Shown one piece after another: positions 1 to 7,321 of a stretch of 13,757 nt of DNA. Under the pieces are notes generated by a model. The model saw nothing but the letters and a program-made list of their open reading frames with translations, was not told the origin of the DNA and made no database searches. A program made the translations under genes and the position numbers. The DNA is taken from NCBI GenBank assembly GCA_964558715.1, contig CAZLFD010000040.1:1-13757 (forward strand), written 5' to 3'. Within the stretch, counting starts at the first letter, position 1, and each line of letters starts with the position of its first letter. The DNA is from JBGSOV01 sp964558715. Its GTDB lineage: Bacteria > Patescibacteriota > Gracilibacteria > CAIRYL01 > GCA-016699755.

Positions 1-26
1 ACCATTCTTTGTGAGTGAAAGAAAAG

Positions 27-48
27 TGTCACGGGAATTGGGGCTTAG
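27..48 (+). promoter_or_regulatory. 22-bp conserved upstream element, copy A
   Basis: The 22-bp stretch beginning TGTCACGGGAATTGG and ending GGCTTAG recurs on the minus strand at 13708-13729 with one mismatch. This copy lies about 78 bp before the start of the thiol-disulfide oxidoreductase gene and points the same way as that gene. The other copy lies about 107 bp before the Clp ATPase start, also in gene orientation. Identity stops sharply at both edges, so this looks like a binding site or promoter-associated motif and not a duplicated region. It is not the CIRCE or CtsR operator I know. Its function is inferred from position only. Confidence 0.5.
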
Positions 49-126
49 AAGAAACGACCCTCCAGTTTTGTTTGTTATTCCTCATTTCTTCTGCCAAAAT
101 CACTTTTGGTATTTTTTGAGCTTATG

Positions 127-1407
127 ATGAGATGGTTTTCGGGGATTGCGTTGGCAAACCTGATGCTTGCCGGAATCACTGCCTTTAGTAATCCGGTTAC
201 CGCCCAGGGTGAGCAAATGATTTACGTGTTTTCACAAGAATCATGCAGTGTGTGTACAGATCTTTTTGAATTTTTAGAGAACGAACACCCCGATGTTGAA
301 GTCGTAAAGCTCGATATCCATTCTGGCAATGAAGTACGTGAAGAGTTTAACGAATTCGCCGAGTATTTCGAGCTCACGAAATCGACGCCGCTTTCAGTCG
401 TGGGAAAGATTGTGATCAACGGATTCGGTAACGGTGAACGCTATCGGGTGGCATTAGAAAACTCCGAAACGTTTCTGAGCCCGGCAGAAGCACTTGTCGA
501 CCCGTGTGCCCAGGTCTTTGGCCGGCAAGAACCGTCCGACCCACAAGCGTGTACTGATCAATTGCTCGAGACCGGAGATGTTGGTGGCGAAATCGAGAAC
601 TGTGCCGATGGCACGGTCTGCACCCCGGCATATTTAAGCGATCCACTGGCGGGTGTCACTATTCCGTTTGTCGGAGCTATTGTCAGTAGCGAATGGTCGT
701 TAGCGGCGCTTTCTGCCTTTCTTGGCTTTCTCGACGGATTCAATCCGTGTGCCATGTGGGTGCTTGTCATCTTTCTTATCACGTTGATCCAGATCGGCGA
801 CCGATTCAAGATGTTTCTCGTGGCGGGCACGTTCCTCTTTGCTGAGGCGATCATGTACACCATTATTCTCAGCGCGTGGTTCTTCTCGTTCAGCTTTCTC
901 ATGAATCTTGATTTTGCCGGCATCAAAACCATTGTTTCGGCGATAGTCGGCTTGGTGGCGATCGGTGCGGGCGCTTTCTTTTTGTATGAAGGAGTCTACA
1001 CCGATGGAACATGCAAAGTCACCAATATGGAGCAGCGTCGTAAAATCAGTGGCAAAATTCAAGACATCGCCAAAAACCCGATCAGTTGGGGAATGTTTCT
1101 TGCTATCCTGGGCTTAGCGCTCTCGGTCAACATCATCGAATTTGCTTGTAGCGTCGGTTATCCTCAAGCCTTCACTCTTATTCTCACCAATGCTGGCGTT
1201 GGCGGATTGGAACTTATCAGCTACATCGCTATCTATATCGGCATGTATATGTTCGATGACCTGGTCGTCTTTGGTATTGCGCTCTACTCCATCGAAAAAA
1301 TTGGTATTACCCATAAGTTCAGTAAAGCCACCAACATCATCGGGGGTGCCCTGATGCTCTTGTTGGGATTAGTTCTGCTGTTGGCTCCTGAAGCGCTAAA
1401 TTTTTGA
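127..1407 (+). CDS. Membrane thiol-disulfide oxidoreductase: N-terminal glutaredoxin-like domain fused to a CcdA/DsbD-type transmembrane domain
   Basis: Predicted 426-residue protein that should relay electrons across the membrane to extracytoplasmic thiols. Residues 1-27 form a signal peptide or anchor (hydrophobic GIALANLMLAGITAF, then TAQ). Residues 30-115 look like a thioredoxin/glutaredoxin fold with the active site C40-S-V-C43 and a cis-proline candidate T87-P88. A linker (about 120-180) holds four cysteines (C127, C142, C159, C165). From about 190 there are six or seven hydrophobic helices, with NPC (C208) in the first and FACSVGYP (C341) in a later one; these match the paired membrane cysteines of CcdA/DsbD. 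ATG codons lie at 124 and 127; I chose 127 because the weak TGAG at 117-120 is then 6 nt away. An in-frame TTG at 106 is less likely. It ends in TGA. It stands alone on this strand, so its partners are not shown. Confidence 0.88.
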   Translation: MRWFSGIALANLMLAGITAFSNPVTAQGEQMIYVFSQESCSVCTDLFEFLENEHPDVEVVKLDIHSGNEVREEFNEFAEYFELTKSTPLSVVGKIVINGFGNGERYRVALENSETFLSPAEALVDPCAQVFGRQEPSDPQACTDQLLETGDVGGEIENCADGTVCTPAYLSDPLAGVTIPFVGAIVSSEWSLAALSAFLGFLDGFNPCAMWVLVIFLITLIQIGDRFKMFLVAGTFLFAEAIMYTIILSAWFFSFSFLMNLDFAGIKTIVSAIVGLVAIGAGAFFLYEGVYTDGTCKVTNMEQRRKISGKIQDIAKNPISWGMFLAILGLALSVNIIEFACSVGYPQAFTLILTNAGVGGLELISYIAIYIGMYMFDDLVVFGIALYSIEKIGITHKFSKATNIIGGALMLLLGLVLLLAPEALNF

Positions 1408-1442
1408 TTATCACGTTGCTTCCGTTGGGATTTCCCCGCTTG

Positions 1443-1457
1443 TTAAGAAGTTCTTAA
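1443..1457. repeat. 15-bp perfect palindrome
   Basis: TTAAGAAGTTCTTAA has 7-bp arms that are exact reverse complements around one central G. It lies 36 nt past the stop of the oxidoreductase gene. It could be an operator or a weak hairpin, and no T-run follows. The rest of 1408-1590 holds nothing else I can support. Confidence 0.4.
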
Positions 1458-1590
1458 GGGATTAGTCATTGCGCCTTGTTCAATAGATTCTGAATCCTAA
1501 GTCTGATGCGTAGCGATTCGACCCGATTGTATCGCGGATGCGAATGAGTCTTACTGGTGCCAGAATATGTTGTCACAAAAAGTACAGATT

Positions 1591-1620
1591 ATTGTGCAAA
1601 ATGTTCGATTTTCGTACAAT
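1591..1620. repeat. 30-nt imperfect inverted repeat (stem-loop)
   Basis: ATTGTGCAAAAT (1591-1602) and ATTTTCGTACAAT (1608-1620) pair over 12 positions with one G-T pair and one bulged C, around the loop GTTCG. It sits in AT-rich DNA about 40 nt before the start of the decayed open frame at 1663. It could be an operator or a structured leader. There is no T-run, so it is not a classical terminator. Confidence 0.45.
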
Positions 1621-1662
1621 ATGTCCAGCTTTTAACAATAATCAGAAGCGATTAAGCATTAA

Positions 1663-2243
1663 GGAGAGTGTGCTTTAACACCTGCGGAGGCTGCCTCTCT
1701 CATCACCCTGTTTTATCGGCATAACTCAAATGATTCCCACCCCCACGCAGCTGCAAACTTGCGAGACCATTTTGCATTCGCTCCTAATGCTGATTTGGAG
1801 AAACGGCTGGATAAGGGGCATAGAAGAGTAGCTGAAGAGATAAAGGTCCCTGTTATTTATAACATCAAAAAAAGCGAATATCCTTCTAACATTGCAAGAA
1901 TCATTGAGTTTGGAAAAACATAAAAAAGGAACTTGTTTGGTTCCGTGCAGAAGTCGCTGCCAGCACGAAAGATGTTTCTGAGTTGGCAAAAGCAGAGTAT
2001 GCCGCTTGTGACTGCCTCGCAATGCAAGGCCCGCAGCGGCGCAAGGCGAATACTAAACTGGTGAATTATCATTCTTGGATAGCCAAGACCCTAGGGGATG
2101 CAGGGCATCCTGAGATTACTCAGCAATTCGATTCTATCGGTAAGCAGCTGGAATCTAGCAATCTGAAGTATGCCGATGTCATTACACCCCGTCTTGATTC
2201 TGCTGCACAAGAGCCCATCGAATCGCTGCCCGTAGCCGCGTGA
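1663..2243 (+). pseudogene. Frameshifted unrecognised gene, overlapping the protease gene tail to tail
   Basis: Two open segments in neighbouring frames look like one broken gene. The first (1663-1921) reads from about GECALTPAEAASLITLF to IARIIEFGKT and stops at TAA 1919-1921. The second (open from 1908) reads from about KKELVWFRAEVAAS to SLPVAA and ends at TGA 2241-2243. They overlap at 1908-1921, which contains a run of five A (1914-1918). One extra A there would join them smoothly as EFGKNIKKELVW. No ATG, GTG or TTG lies near the 5' end of the first segment, so the N-terminus is also missing or displaced, although AAGGAG occurs at 1661-1666. The composition is helical and charged, and I recognise no family. 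The last 62 bp overlap the 3' end of the opposite-strand protease gene. Alternatives are programmed -1 frameshifting, for which I see no classical heptamer, or only the second half being expressed from TTG 1983. Confidence 0.45.
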
Positions 2244-3891
2244 GGTAAGGGTATTCGTAAAAGAAGCGGACTTTGTCGTAGGCCGGCTCACGGCGGTCCG
2301 GATATTCGGTGAAGATGAACACGGCGAAGCTCTCGGCAAAATCCTCTTCCGAATTCGTGAGCGAGTAGTCGGTGAGAAAGTGGTCACGATATCGTCGCCC
2401 CAGCGCTTCGCTCAAGCGCTGACGACTCAGACCGTCATCCATTTCATCCAAGGCGAGGTACGCATCGCCATAGCTTTCCCAAAAGCGTGCACGGAATTCT
2501 TTCAGATACGAATCGCGCATCGCTGCTTTGTTGGCGAAATCTTGTGCGGCACAGGTATGGGCCACTAAGCCGACGAGGTCCTCATATGCTGATAAGGCGA
2601 TAAGGTGGCCGTACTCATGTGCAAGCGTAAAGTAGAGGTCACTCGAATCCGCCGGATCATACCTAAAGCGGGACGCTTCCGATGCTTCCGAAATCCGTCT
2701 GGTATCGCTTGCGATTCCGCCGATACCATCCGAAAAGACCACGAACTCCGTGATCGAGGCAAGATACTCGAGCGGGAACGTAGTGATGAATGCCGACCAG
2801 ATAGCGGCATGTGCCGCGGTGTCGGTCTGCATCGAACGCAAATCAGCAGGAACGCTACTATTTTTTCTGTCGGTCAGGCGAAAGTTATCGACCGTGTAGT
2901 GGGTGATCTCGAAGGGCGTGTACGAATAAAAAGAATCGTTCGCGATGCGCTGTGAAAGGTCGAGGTCGAAAATGTCAGCAGTGATGGCAGCGGCTTCTGC
3001 ATCGATACGAGCGCACTCGTCAGCTCTGTCGCAATTGCGCACACAGGTCTGGCGAGTAAGATCGTACATTTCATTGCGGAAGCAATCCTTGGCCTGCAGC
3101 GTATCCGGAAACACTTTTGCTATAGCCTCGGCACAGCTATCTTTGGCGAAATCTACTCGCGGCAACGGGCGGCGGGTAAAGTTGGTATCTGGGGAAGAGA
3201 GGTGGGTAGGCGACGCTGATGGCGTTGCTGAACCGGTAGAAGTAGCGTCCGAAGCCACTGGTGAGGGCTCTGACTCCGCATTGTACGGCGCATTTTTTGT
3301 AAAAAACAAGTGGTATAAAATAAGCGCCGTATCGCCTCGAGTAATCGGCTCGAATGGGTTGAAATCAATATTTTTGAGCGCTCCAGTTTCGCCAAGTGCG
3401 CTTAAGTATTGCTTGTACCATTCTCCTTCGCCGCTGATCTTTTTACCGATGCCCTCCACCACGATCTTCGCGGCTTCGGCATAACTCACATTTTGCTCTG
3501 GGCGAAAAGTCTTATCCGGGTATCCATTGATCAAACCCTTTTTCTTGGCGGTGCAGACATAGGGCGCGTACCACTCGCTTACCGGTATATCGCGAAAACC
3601 GACAGTGTTGCTGTACCCAAATGAGCCATCTGCTATACAGTTCTCGATCTCTTTTTCTTTAAACACGACCGATGTGACCATTTTGGTAAACGCCGCACGG
3701 CTTACTGCTTTATCTGGCAAAAACACATTGCCGCTAAAACCTTCGATGATTCCTTGCTCTTGTAATTCTGTGGTGGCGATTCCGAGCCCTGTCCAACGTT
3801 CGACATCCTTAAAATCTGCTTGTGCATATTGAATTATCAGCATTATGGCGATTGCAAATAGTCCTAATCCTAGGCTTCGTATTCGTTTCAT
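2182..3891 (-). CDS. Exported S-layer-homology protein with a HEYGH zinc metalloprotease domain
   Basis: Predicted 569-residue secreted, cell-surface protein. A basic N-terminus (MKRIR) and a hydrophobic core to about residue 22 followed by AQA form a signal peptide. Three S-layer homology repeats follow: about 25-75, 97-146 (the clearest, with GLINGYPDKTFRPEQNVSYAEAAKIV) and a weaker one at 155-197; such repeats usually anchor proteins to cell-wall polymers. A Ser/Thr/Pro-rich linker (205-240) leads to a cysteine-containing region (C253, C270, C283, C287, C293). The C-terminal domain has HEYGH (425-429), the HExxH zinc motif, and about 90 residues later EDFAESFA (516-523), which could supply the third ligand in a gluzincin-like way. 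The start is uncertain: ATG 3891 gives the best signal peptide, ATG 3912 is possible, and longer versions to 4083 would bury the signal. No Shine-Dalgarno motif is seen. The substrate is unknown. Confidence 0.85.
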   Translation of the reverse strand: MKRIRSLGLGLFAIAIMLIIQYAQADFKDVERWTGLGIATTELQEQGIIEGFSGNVFLPDKAVSRAAFTKMVTSVVFKEKEIENCIADGSFGYSNTVGFRDIPVSEWYAPYVCTAKKKGLINGYPDKTFRPEQNVSYAEAAKIVVEGIGKKISGEGEWYKQYLSALGETGALKNIDFNPFEPITRGDTALILYHLFFTKNAPYNAESEPSPVASDATSTGSATPSASPTHLSSPDTNFTRRPLPRVDFAKDSCAEAIAKVFPDTLQAKDCFRNEMYDLTRQTCVRNCDRADECARIDAEAAAITADIFDLDLSQRIANDSFYSYTPFEITHYTVDNFRLTDRKNSSVPADLRSMQTDTAAHAAIWSAFITTFPLEYLASITEFVVFSDGIGGIASDTRRISEASEASRFRYDPADSSDLYFTLAHEYGHLIALSAYEDLVGLVAHTCAAQDFANKAAMRDSYLKEFRARFWESYGDAYLALDEMDDGLSRQRLSEALGRRYRDHFLTDYSLTNSEEDFAESFAVFIFTEYPDRREPAYDKVRFFYEYPYLTRLRAAIRWALVQQNQDGV

Positions 3892-3926
3892 GAGTTTGAA
3901 AAAAGTAATCATACAATCAATAGCAA

Positions 3927-3956
3927 AATATGGAAGAAGGCGGAATGGGATTTCAA
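3927..3956 (-). promoter_or_regulatory. Possible promoter for the S-layer-homology protease
   Basis: On the minus strand TTGAAA (3956-3951) is followed after 18 bp by CATATT (3932-3927), about 36 nt before the proposed ATG at 3891. The match to the housekeeping consensus is moderate (5/6 and 4/6). Confidence 0.3.
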
Positions 3957-4037
3957 ACAGCAAACGGCTTTTATGGAGCAAGTTCTGTGAGTTTCTCCTG
4001 ATGTTTCTTAAAACGGACATATTAACATTGAGAAACG

Positions 4038-4068
4038 TTTCGGAGCAATTTACAAAATTGCTCCGAAA
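4038..4068. repeat. Perfect 14-bp hairpin in the protease/purL divergent spacer
   Basis: TTTCGGAGCAATTT (4038-4051) and AAATTGCTCCGAAA (4055-4068) are exact reverse complements separated by ACA. It lies 43 nt before the purL start and about 147 nt before the protease start. Neither side has the T-run of an intrinsic terminator and no gene ends here. A protein-binding operator or a structured 5' leader for purL is therefore more likely. It does not resemble the purine riboswitch I know. Confidence 0.6.
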
Positions 4069-4111
4069 TTCAGAGTCTGGCATACTAAAGTCACTTATTT
4101 TTTGAGCTACT

Positions 4112-6409
4112 TTGGAGCCGATTTTGGAGATTACCGGAAAAAGTGATGCTGAGGTCGCGCAGATTTTTAGCGATAATCTAGTGGCGCTTTCACCAGATGA
4201 GGGGCGACAGGTCGCTAAGCTTTTGGGGCGAAACCCGACTTTGACCGAAGCGACGATTTGGGGAATCCAAGGTTCTGAACATTCGAGTTATAAATCCTCA
4301 CGCAAGTATTTAAAACTTCTACCCACGAGCGGAAAAAACATCCTCCTTGGGCTAGGCGAAGATAGCGGCGTCGTCAAATTCCACGAATCGAAAACTACCG
4401 GCGAAACCTATGGTATCGTTTACGCGCACGAATCACACAATCACCCTAGCCAGGTGGTTCCTTTTGAAGGTGCGGCGACAGGTGTGGGTGGTATTTGCCG
4501 CGATATCGCCTGCATGGGCGCGCGGGTGATCGGCGCCCTCGATGCACTGCGATTTGGTGATATCGATTTGCCGGAAACGAAACGCATTGCTTCCGGAGTA
4601 GTCGCGGGCGTTGGCGGCTACGGCAATCCGCTCGGTGTGCCAAACCTCGGCGGCGATGCGTTTTTCGAAGAGACCTTCAACAAAAATTGCCTCGTCAATG
4701 TGGTTGCACTCGGCGTACTGAAATGGAAAAACCTCATCCACAGTTATGTGCCCGATAACGCTGCAGATGACGGGTATGAATTCATCCTGGTGGGCAAACC
4801 TACTGATCGCAGCGGGTTTGGCGGAGCAGCTTTTGCGAGTGCCAACTTAAAAGAAGAAGACCAAGAAAAAAATAAGGGTGCCGTGCAAGAACCGAATCCG
4901 TTCCTCGAGCGCCATTTGTTCGCAGCATTTTATGATTTATTTGAACGCTTAGAAAAAAGTGGTGATCTGCAGCGCATCGGCCTAAAAGACTTAGGTGCAG
5001 GTGGGAATTTGTGCGCAACGGTCGAGCTGGTTGCAGAGCAGGGGTTTGGTGCCGAAGTCGATGTCGAGCAGATCCATGTCGCCGAAGCGGGTTTACCGGC
5101 AGCCGTGATCCTCTGCGCTGAAACGCAAGAGCGCTTTTGTTTTGCCGTACCACCCGATCTGACAGATTTCTTTCTCGAACATTTCAACGAGCGCTGGGAT
5201 TTTCCTAACGTGATGACGGGCGCGCAAGCCAGCCGTATCGGAAAAGTCACCCATGGCGGCGTGTATATCGCACGATATCTGGGTGAAGATGTCTGCCATG
5301 CCAGGGCAACGGATATTACTGAAGGCATCGTCGTCGATCGACCGATTGTAGAGAAAAGCATCACGAATCCAGCAATCCGAATTCCCAATAACCTAAATCT
5401 GAAAGACTTCTTTTTAAAACTACTCGCTTCCGAAAATATCGCCAGCACGCGCCCCTTCAGCGAGACTTACGACCAAACGGTGCAGGGGAATACGATGCTC
5501 ACGCGTGACGAAGCAGAGGCTGCTGTCTTTACTCCGCTTAAAGATTATGCTGATTTACCAGAAAGTGAACAAAATTTGTGTGCAATAATTTCGGTTGCCG
5601 GGCCGGCACGTATCGGGCGGATTTCACCATATTTGCAGGGGCAACTCGCAGTAGTACAATCCGTTTTAAAAGTTGCGGCTGTAGGCGGCGAGCCCCTGGC
5701 GCTGACCGATTGTCTTAATTATGGTAACCCCGAAGATCCGGAGCAAATGTGGGAATTTAAAACAGGAGTCGAAGGCTTGGCGGCAGCTTCTGCAGCGCTC
5801 GATGCTCCCTTTGTTTCGGGAAATGTCTCGCTCTACAACTGTTCCGACAATGGTAGTATTTCGGCTTCGGCAATCGTCTCTTGCCTTGGAAAGATCGGCG
5901 AGAACACTGTTTCACGTAAAAATTCGTTTCAAACTGCAGGAAACCAACTCGTTATACTGGGTGCATTAGCGCAAAGCCTGGCAGGAAGCGAAGCGGCACG
6001 ATTACTTGATGTGCAGCTCGGCAACGAACCGTTTGCAATCGATCTCGCTCAAATGCGAGCATTGATAGAACTCGCTGTGGCAAGTGGCAATCGCATACAA
6101 TCTGCTTCATTGATTGCCGAAGGAGGACTGGCTGCTACACTCCTCCAAATGGCGGCGCGCAGCAAGATGGGTGCTAGTATTTCTGCCTCATTTCTGATTC
6201 AAGAATGGTTCAGTGAAGCCCCGGTACTACTGGTTGAAGTAACTGCCGAAGACCTGCCGGTGCTCAAGACCATGGCTGCCGAAAAACAGATTCCACACAC
6301 GGTAATCGGTGAAACAGGTGGTAGCAGTTTAAATGTTGCGGAAGTAGGGGATTTTGGGATTGAAGAACTACACGAGATTTATTTCCACTCCTTGCGTGCG
6401 AAGAAATAA
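4112..6409 (+). CDS. purL: Phosphoribosylformylglycinamidine synthase, PurL subunit
   Basis: PurL uses ATP to convert formylglycinamide ribonucleotide to formylglycinamidine ribonucleotide, the fourth step of purine synthesis, with ammonia normally supplied by PurQ and bridged by PurS. The 765 residues match the small (PurQ/PurS-dependent) PurL. GSEHSSYK at 54-61 holds the catalytic-site histidine H57. ESHNHP (107-112) and GAATGVGGICRDI (120-132) form the first nucleotide-binding region. NPFLER, IGLKDLGAGG and CAETQERF follow, and the second AIRS-like half has GGEPLALTDCLNYGNPEDPE and SGNVSLYN. The start is TTG 4112: an in-frame stop lies just upstream, no ATG fits, and GAG at 4104-4106 is a weak ribosome-binding site. 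The family often has WSEH where this protein has GSEH. No purS or purQ is adjacent, so partners must lie elsewhere. A G-rich palindrome follows the stop within 3 nt. Confidence 0.95.
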   Translation: MEPILEITGKSDAEVAQIFSDNLVALSPDEGRQVAKLLGRNPTLTEATIWGIQGSEHSSYKSSRKYLKLLPTSGKNILLGLGEDSGVVKFHESKTTGETYGIVYAHESHNHPSQVVPFEGAATGVGGICRDIACMGARVIGALDALRFGDIDLPETKRIASGVVAGVGGYGNPLGVPNLGGDAFFEETFNKNCLVNVVALGVLKWKNLIHSYVPDNAADDGYEFILVGKPTDRSGFGGAAFASANLKEEDQEKNKGAVQEPNPFLERHLFAAFYDLFERLEKSGDLQRIGLKDLGAGGNLCATVELVAEQGFGAEVDVEQIHVAEAGLPAAVILCAETQERFCFAVPPDLTDFFLEHFNERWDFPNVMTGAQASRIGKVTHGGVYIARYLGEDVCHARATDITEGIVVDRPIVEKSITNPAIRIPNNLNLKDFFLKLLASENIASTRPFSETYDQTVQGNTMLTRDEAEAAVFTPLKDYADLPESEQNLCAIISVAGPARIGRISPYLQGQLAVVQSVLKVAAVGGEPLALTDCLNYGNPEDPEQMWEFKTGVEGLAAASAALDAPFVSGNVSLYNCSDNGSISASAIVSCLGKIGENTVSRKNSFQTAGNQLVILGALAQSLAGSEAARLLDVQLGNEPFAIDLAQMRALIELAVASGNRIQSASLIAEGGLAATLLQMAARSKMGASISASFLIQEWFSEAPVLLVEVTAEDLPVLKTMAAEKQIPHTVIGETGGSSLNVAEVGDFGIEELHEIYFHSLRAKK

Positions 6410-6411
6410 TA

Positions 6412-6433
6412 CTTTCCCTTGACAAGGGGGAGT
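6412..6433 (+). repeat. G-rich palindromic 3'-end repeat, copy 1
   Basis: CCCTTGACAAGGGGGAGT (6416-6433) folds into a stem around GAC, extended outward with G-T pairs. It starts 3 nt after the purL stop, in gene orientation. It aligns with copies at 8003-8034 (plus) and 9642-9672 (minus). It may act in 3'-end formation or be a dispersed intergenic repeat; no strong T-run follows directly. Confidence 0.55.
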
Positions 6434-6464
6434 AAAGGCGTTTGCAATTTTTAGCTTCCGCAAT

Positions 6465-7013
6465 ATGAATATCATCGAGATTATTATCCTGTGTATTCTC
6501 GTATTTATCTGTCTTTCATATGCGTTTATTTCGGTAAGTGTACTTTTAGGAGCTAGCTTTGGTGCCCCGTTTGTTCCCAGTTCTAAAAAATCCATCAAAA
6601 AGATGATCGAGCTCGCCGATGTTAAGCCCAGCGACATGGTTTTTGATTTGGGATGTGGTGATGGACGGATCGTCTTTGCGCTCGAAAAGCTTGGCGTGCG
6701 CCGTAGTATTGGTGTAGAAATCTCACCGATGGTGTATTTATTTGCCGTGATCCGCAAGAAAATAGTTGGTGCAAAACGATCTGAGATACGCATGGGGAAT
6801 ATTTTCTCTCAGCCAGATTTTGCCGAAGCGAATGTGATATTCGCTTTTCTCATGCCAAACATCATGCAAAAGATTTTCGCGGAAATCTGGCCGCAACTCA
6901 AGCCCGGAGCGCGCATCGTCTCTTCTTCATTTTTCCCGAAAAATGTCGAGGCGGATGTCGTGATTCCGCGAGAGAAAGGGCAGAATAAGATTTGTGTTTA
7001 TGTGAAGAAGTAA
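6465..7013 (+). CDS. Membrane-anchored class I SAM-dependent methyltransferase (FAM173/aKMT-like)
   Basis: Predicted 182-residue protein. Residues 3-28 form one hydrophobic segment, probably an N-terminal anchor with the catalytic domain in the cytoplasm. FVPSSKKSIKKMIELADVKP (36-55) precedes motif I, VFDLGCGDGRIVFAL (59-73), which binds S-adenosylmethionine. IGVEIS (82-87) gives the acidic ribose-binding residue E85, and FLMPN (128-132) sits where motif IV is expected. A short membrane helix, then a V-P motif, then DLGCGDGRI resembles the FAM173 and archaeal aKMT protein-lysine methyltransferases; I infer a protein substrate but cannot show it. ATG 6465 is the first good start, without a Shine-Dalgarno motif. 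It lies 55 nt after purL, separated by a palindrome, and is followed by a likely terminator. Another membrane-associated methyltransferase activity is possible. Confidence 0.82.
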   Translation: MNIIEIIILCILVFICLSYAFISVSVLLGASFGAPFVPSSKKSIKKMIELADVKPSDMVFDLGCGDGRIVFALEKLGVRRSIGVEISPMVYLFAVIRKKIVGAKRSEIRMGNIFSQPDFAEANVIFAFLMPNIMQKIFAEIWPQLKPGARIVSSSFFPKNVEADVVIPREKGQNKICVYVKK

Positions 7014-7016
7014 GTA

Positions 7017-7050
7017 GACAAACAGAGGGTGTCCTATCAGTTTGTTTTTT
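7017..7050 (+). terminator. Probable intrinsic terminator after the methyltransferase gene
   Basis: ACAAAC (7018-7023) pairs with GTTTGT (7040-7045), with a possible inner AGG/CCT pairing, and the stem runs into six T (7045-7050). It begins just past the TAA of the methyltransferase gene. The 308-nt gap 7014-7321 otherwise holds the repeat at 7075-7220 and a promoter-like site near 7293. Confidence 0.55.
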
Positions 7051-7074
7051 CTGGAATCTGGCCATCTAAGCACT

Positions 7075-7220
7075 GCCTCATTCTGCGTTATCCCTGCGAA
7101 AGATCTAGCCTTGGTGAGGAAGCAGGGATCTGGTTACAAATGTGATAAAGAGGTTGGACTGGTCTTTTCGATAGTCCTGTTTCCCCGCCACAAGCATGCA
7201 TGCAACAGGAATGACACAGG
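7075..7220. repeat. Degenerate palindromic intergenic repeat
   Basis: Nested inverted repeats fill this gap. ATCCCTGC (7090-7097) pairs with GCAGGGAT (7122-7129), GGACT pairs with AGTCC around 7157-7175, and CATTCTG (7079-7085) pairs roughly with CAGGAATG (7206-7213). One frame reads CVIPAK, a string typical of a widespread family of non-coding palindromic repeats that translate as VIPAKAGI. I think it is a decayed member of that class and not a gene. The family assignment is from memory of its look. Confidence 0.4.
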
Positions 7221-7292
7221 TTTTGGTTTTTGGCTGCCAATTACTACACACTGATTACTCTTTAAAAACATCGTGCCAACTGCCCCAAAACT

Positions 7293-7301
7293 TGTCATAA
7301 T
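7293..7301 (+). promoter_or_regulatory. Possible extended -10 promoter of the unknown gene
   Basis: TGTCATAAT at 7293-7301 fits an extended -10 (TGn then CATAAT, five of six bases). Transcription would start near 7308, only about 14 nt before the ATG at 7322. No clear -35 is present. Confidence 0.35.
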
Positions 7302-7321
7302 GGTTTTGATATTCAACGAAA

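Noticed and set aside
1908..1921. Programmed -1 ribosomal frameshift in the decayed gene
   Set aside because: The frame-1 codons GGA AAA ACA do not give the X-XXY-YYZ heptamer, no downstream structure is evident, and the start codon is also missing. A lost A in the homopolymer is simpler.
2945..3484. Open frame of about 179 codons on the plus strand
   Set aside because: It lies wholly inside the S-layer-homology protease gene, whose domains are clear; the plus-strand translation shows no motif.
7042..7254. Small open frame of about 70 codons in the methyltransferase/unknown-gene gap
   Set aside because: It starts inside the terminator T-run and coincides with the palindromic repeat; the VIPAK string marks it as repeat-derived.
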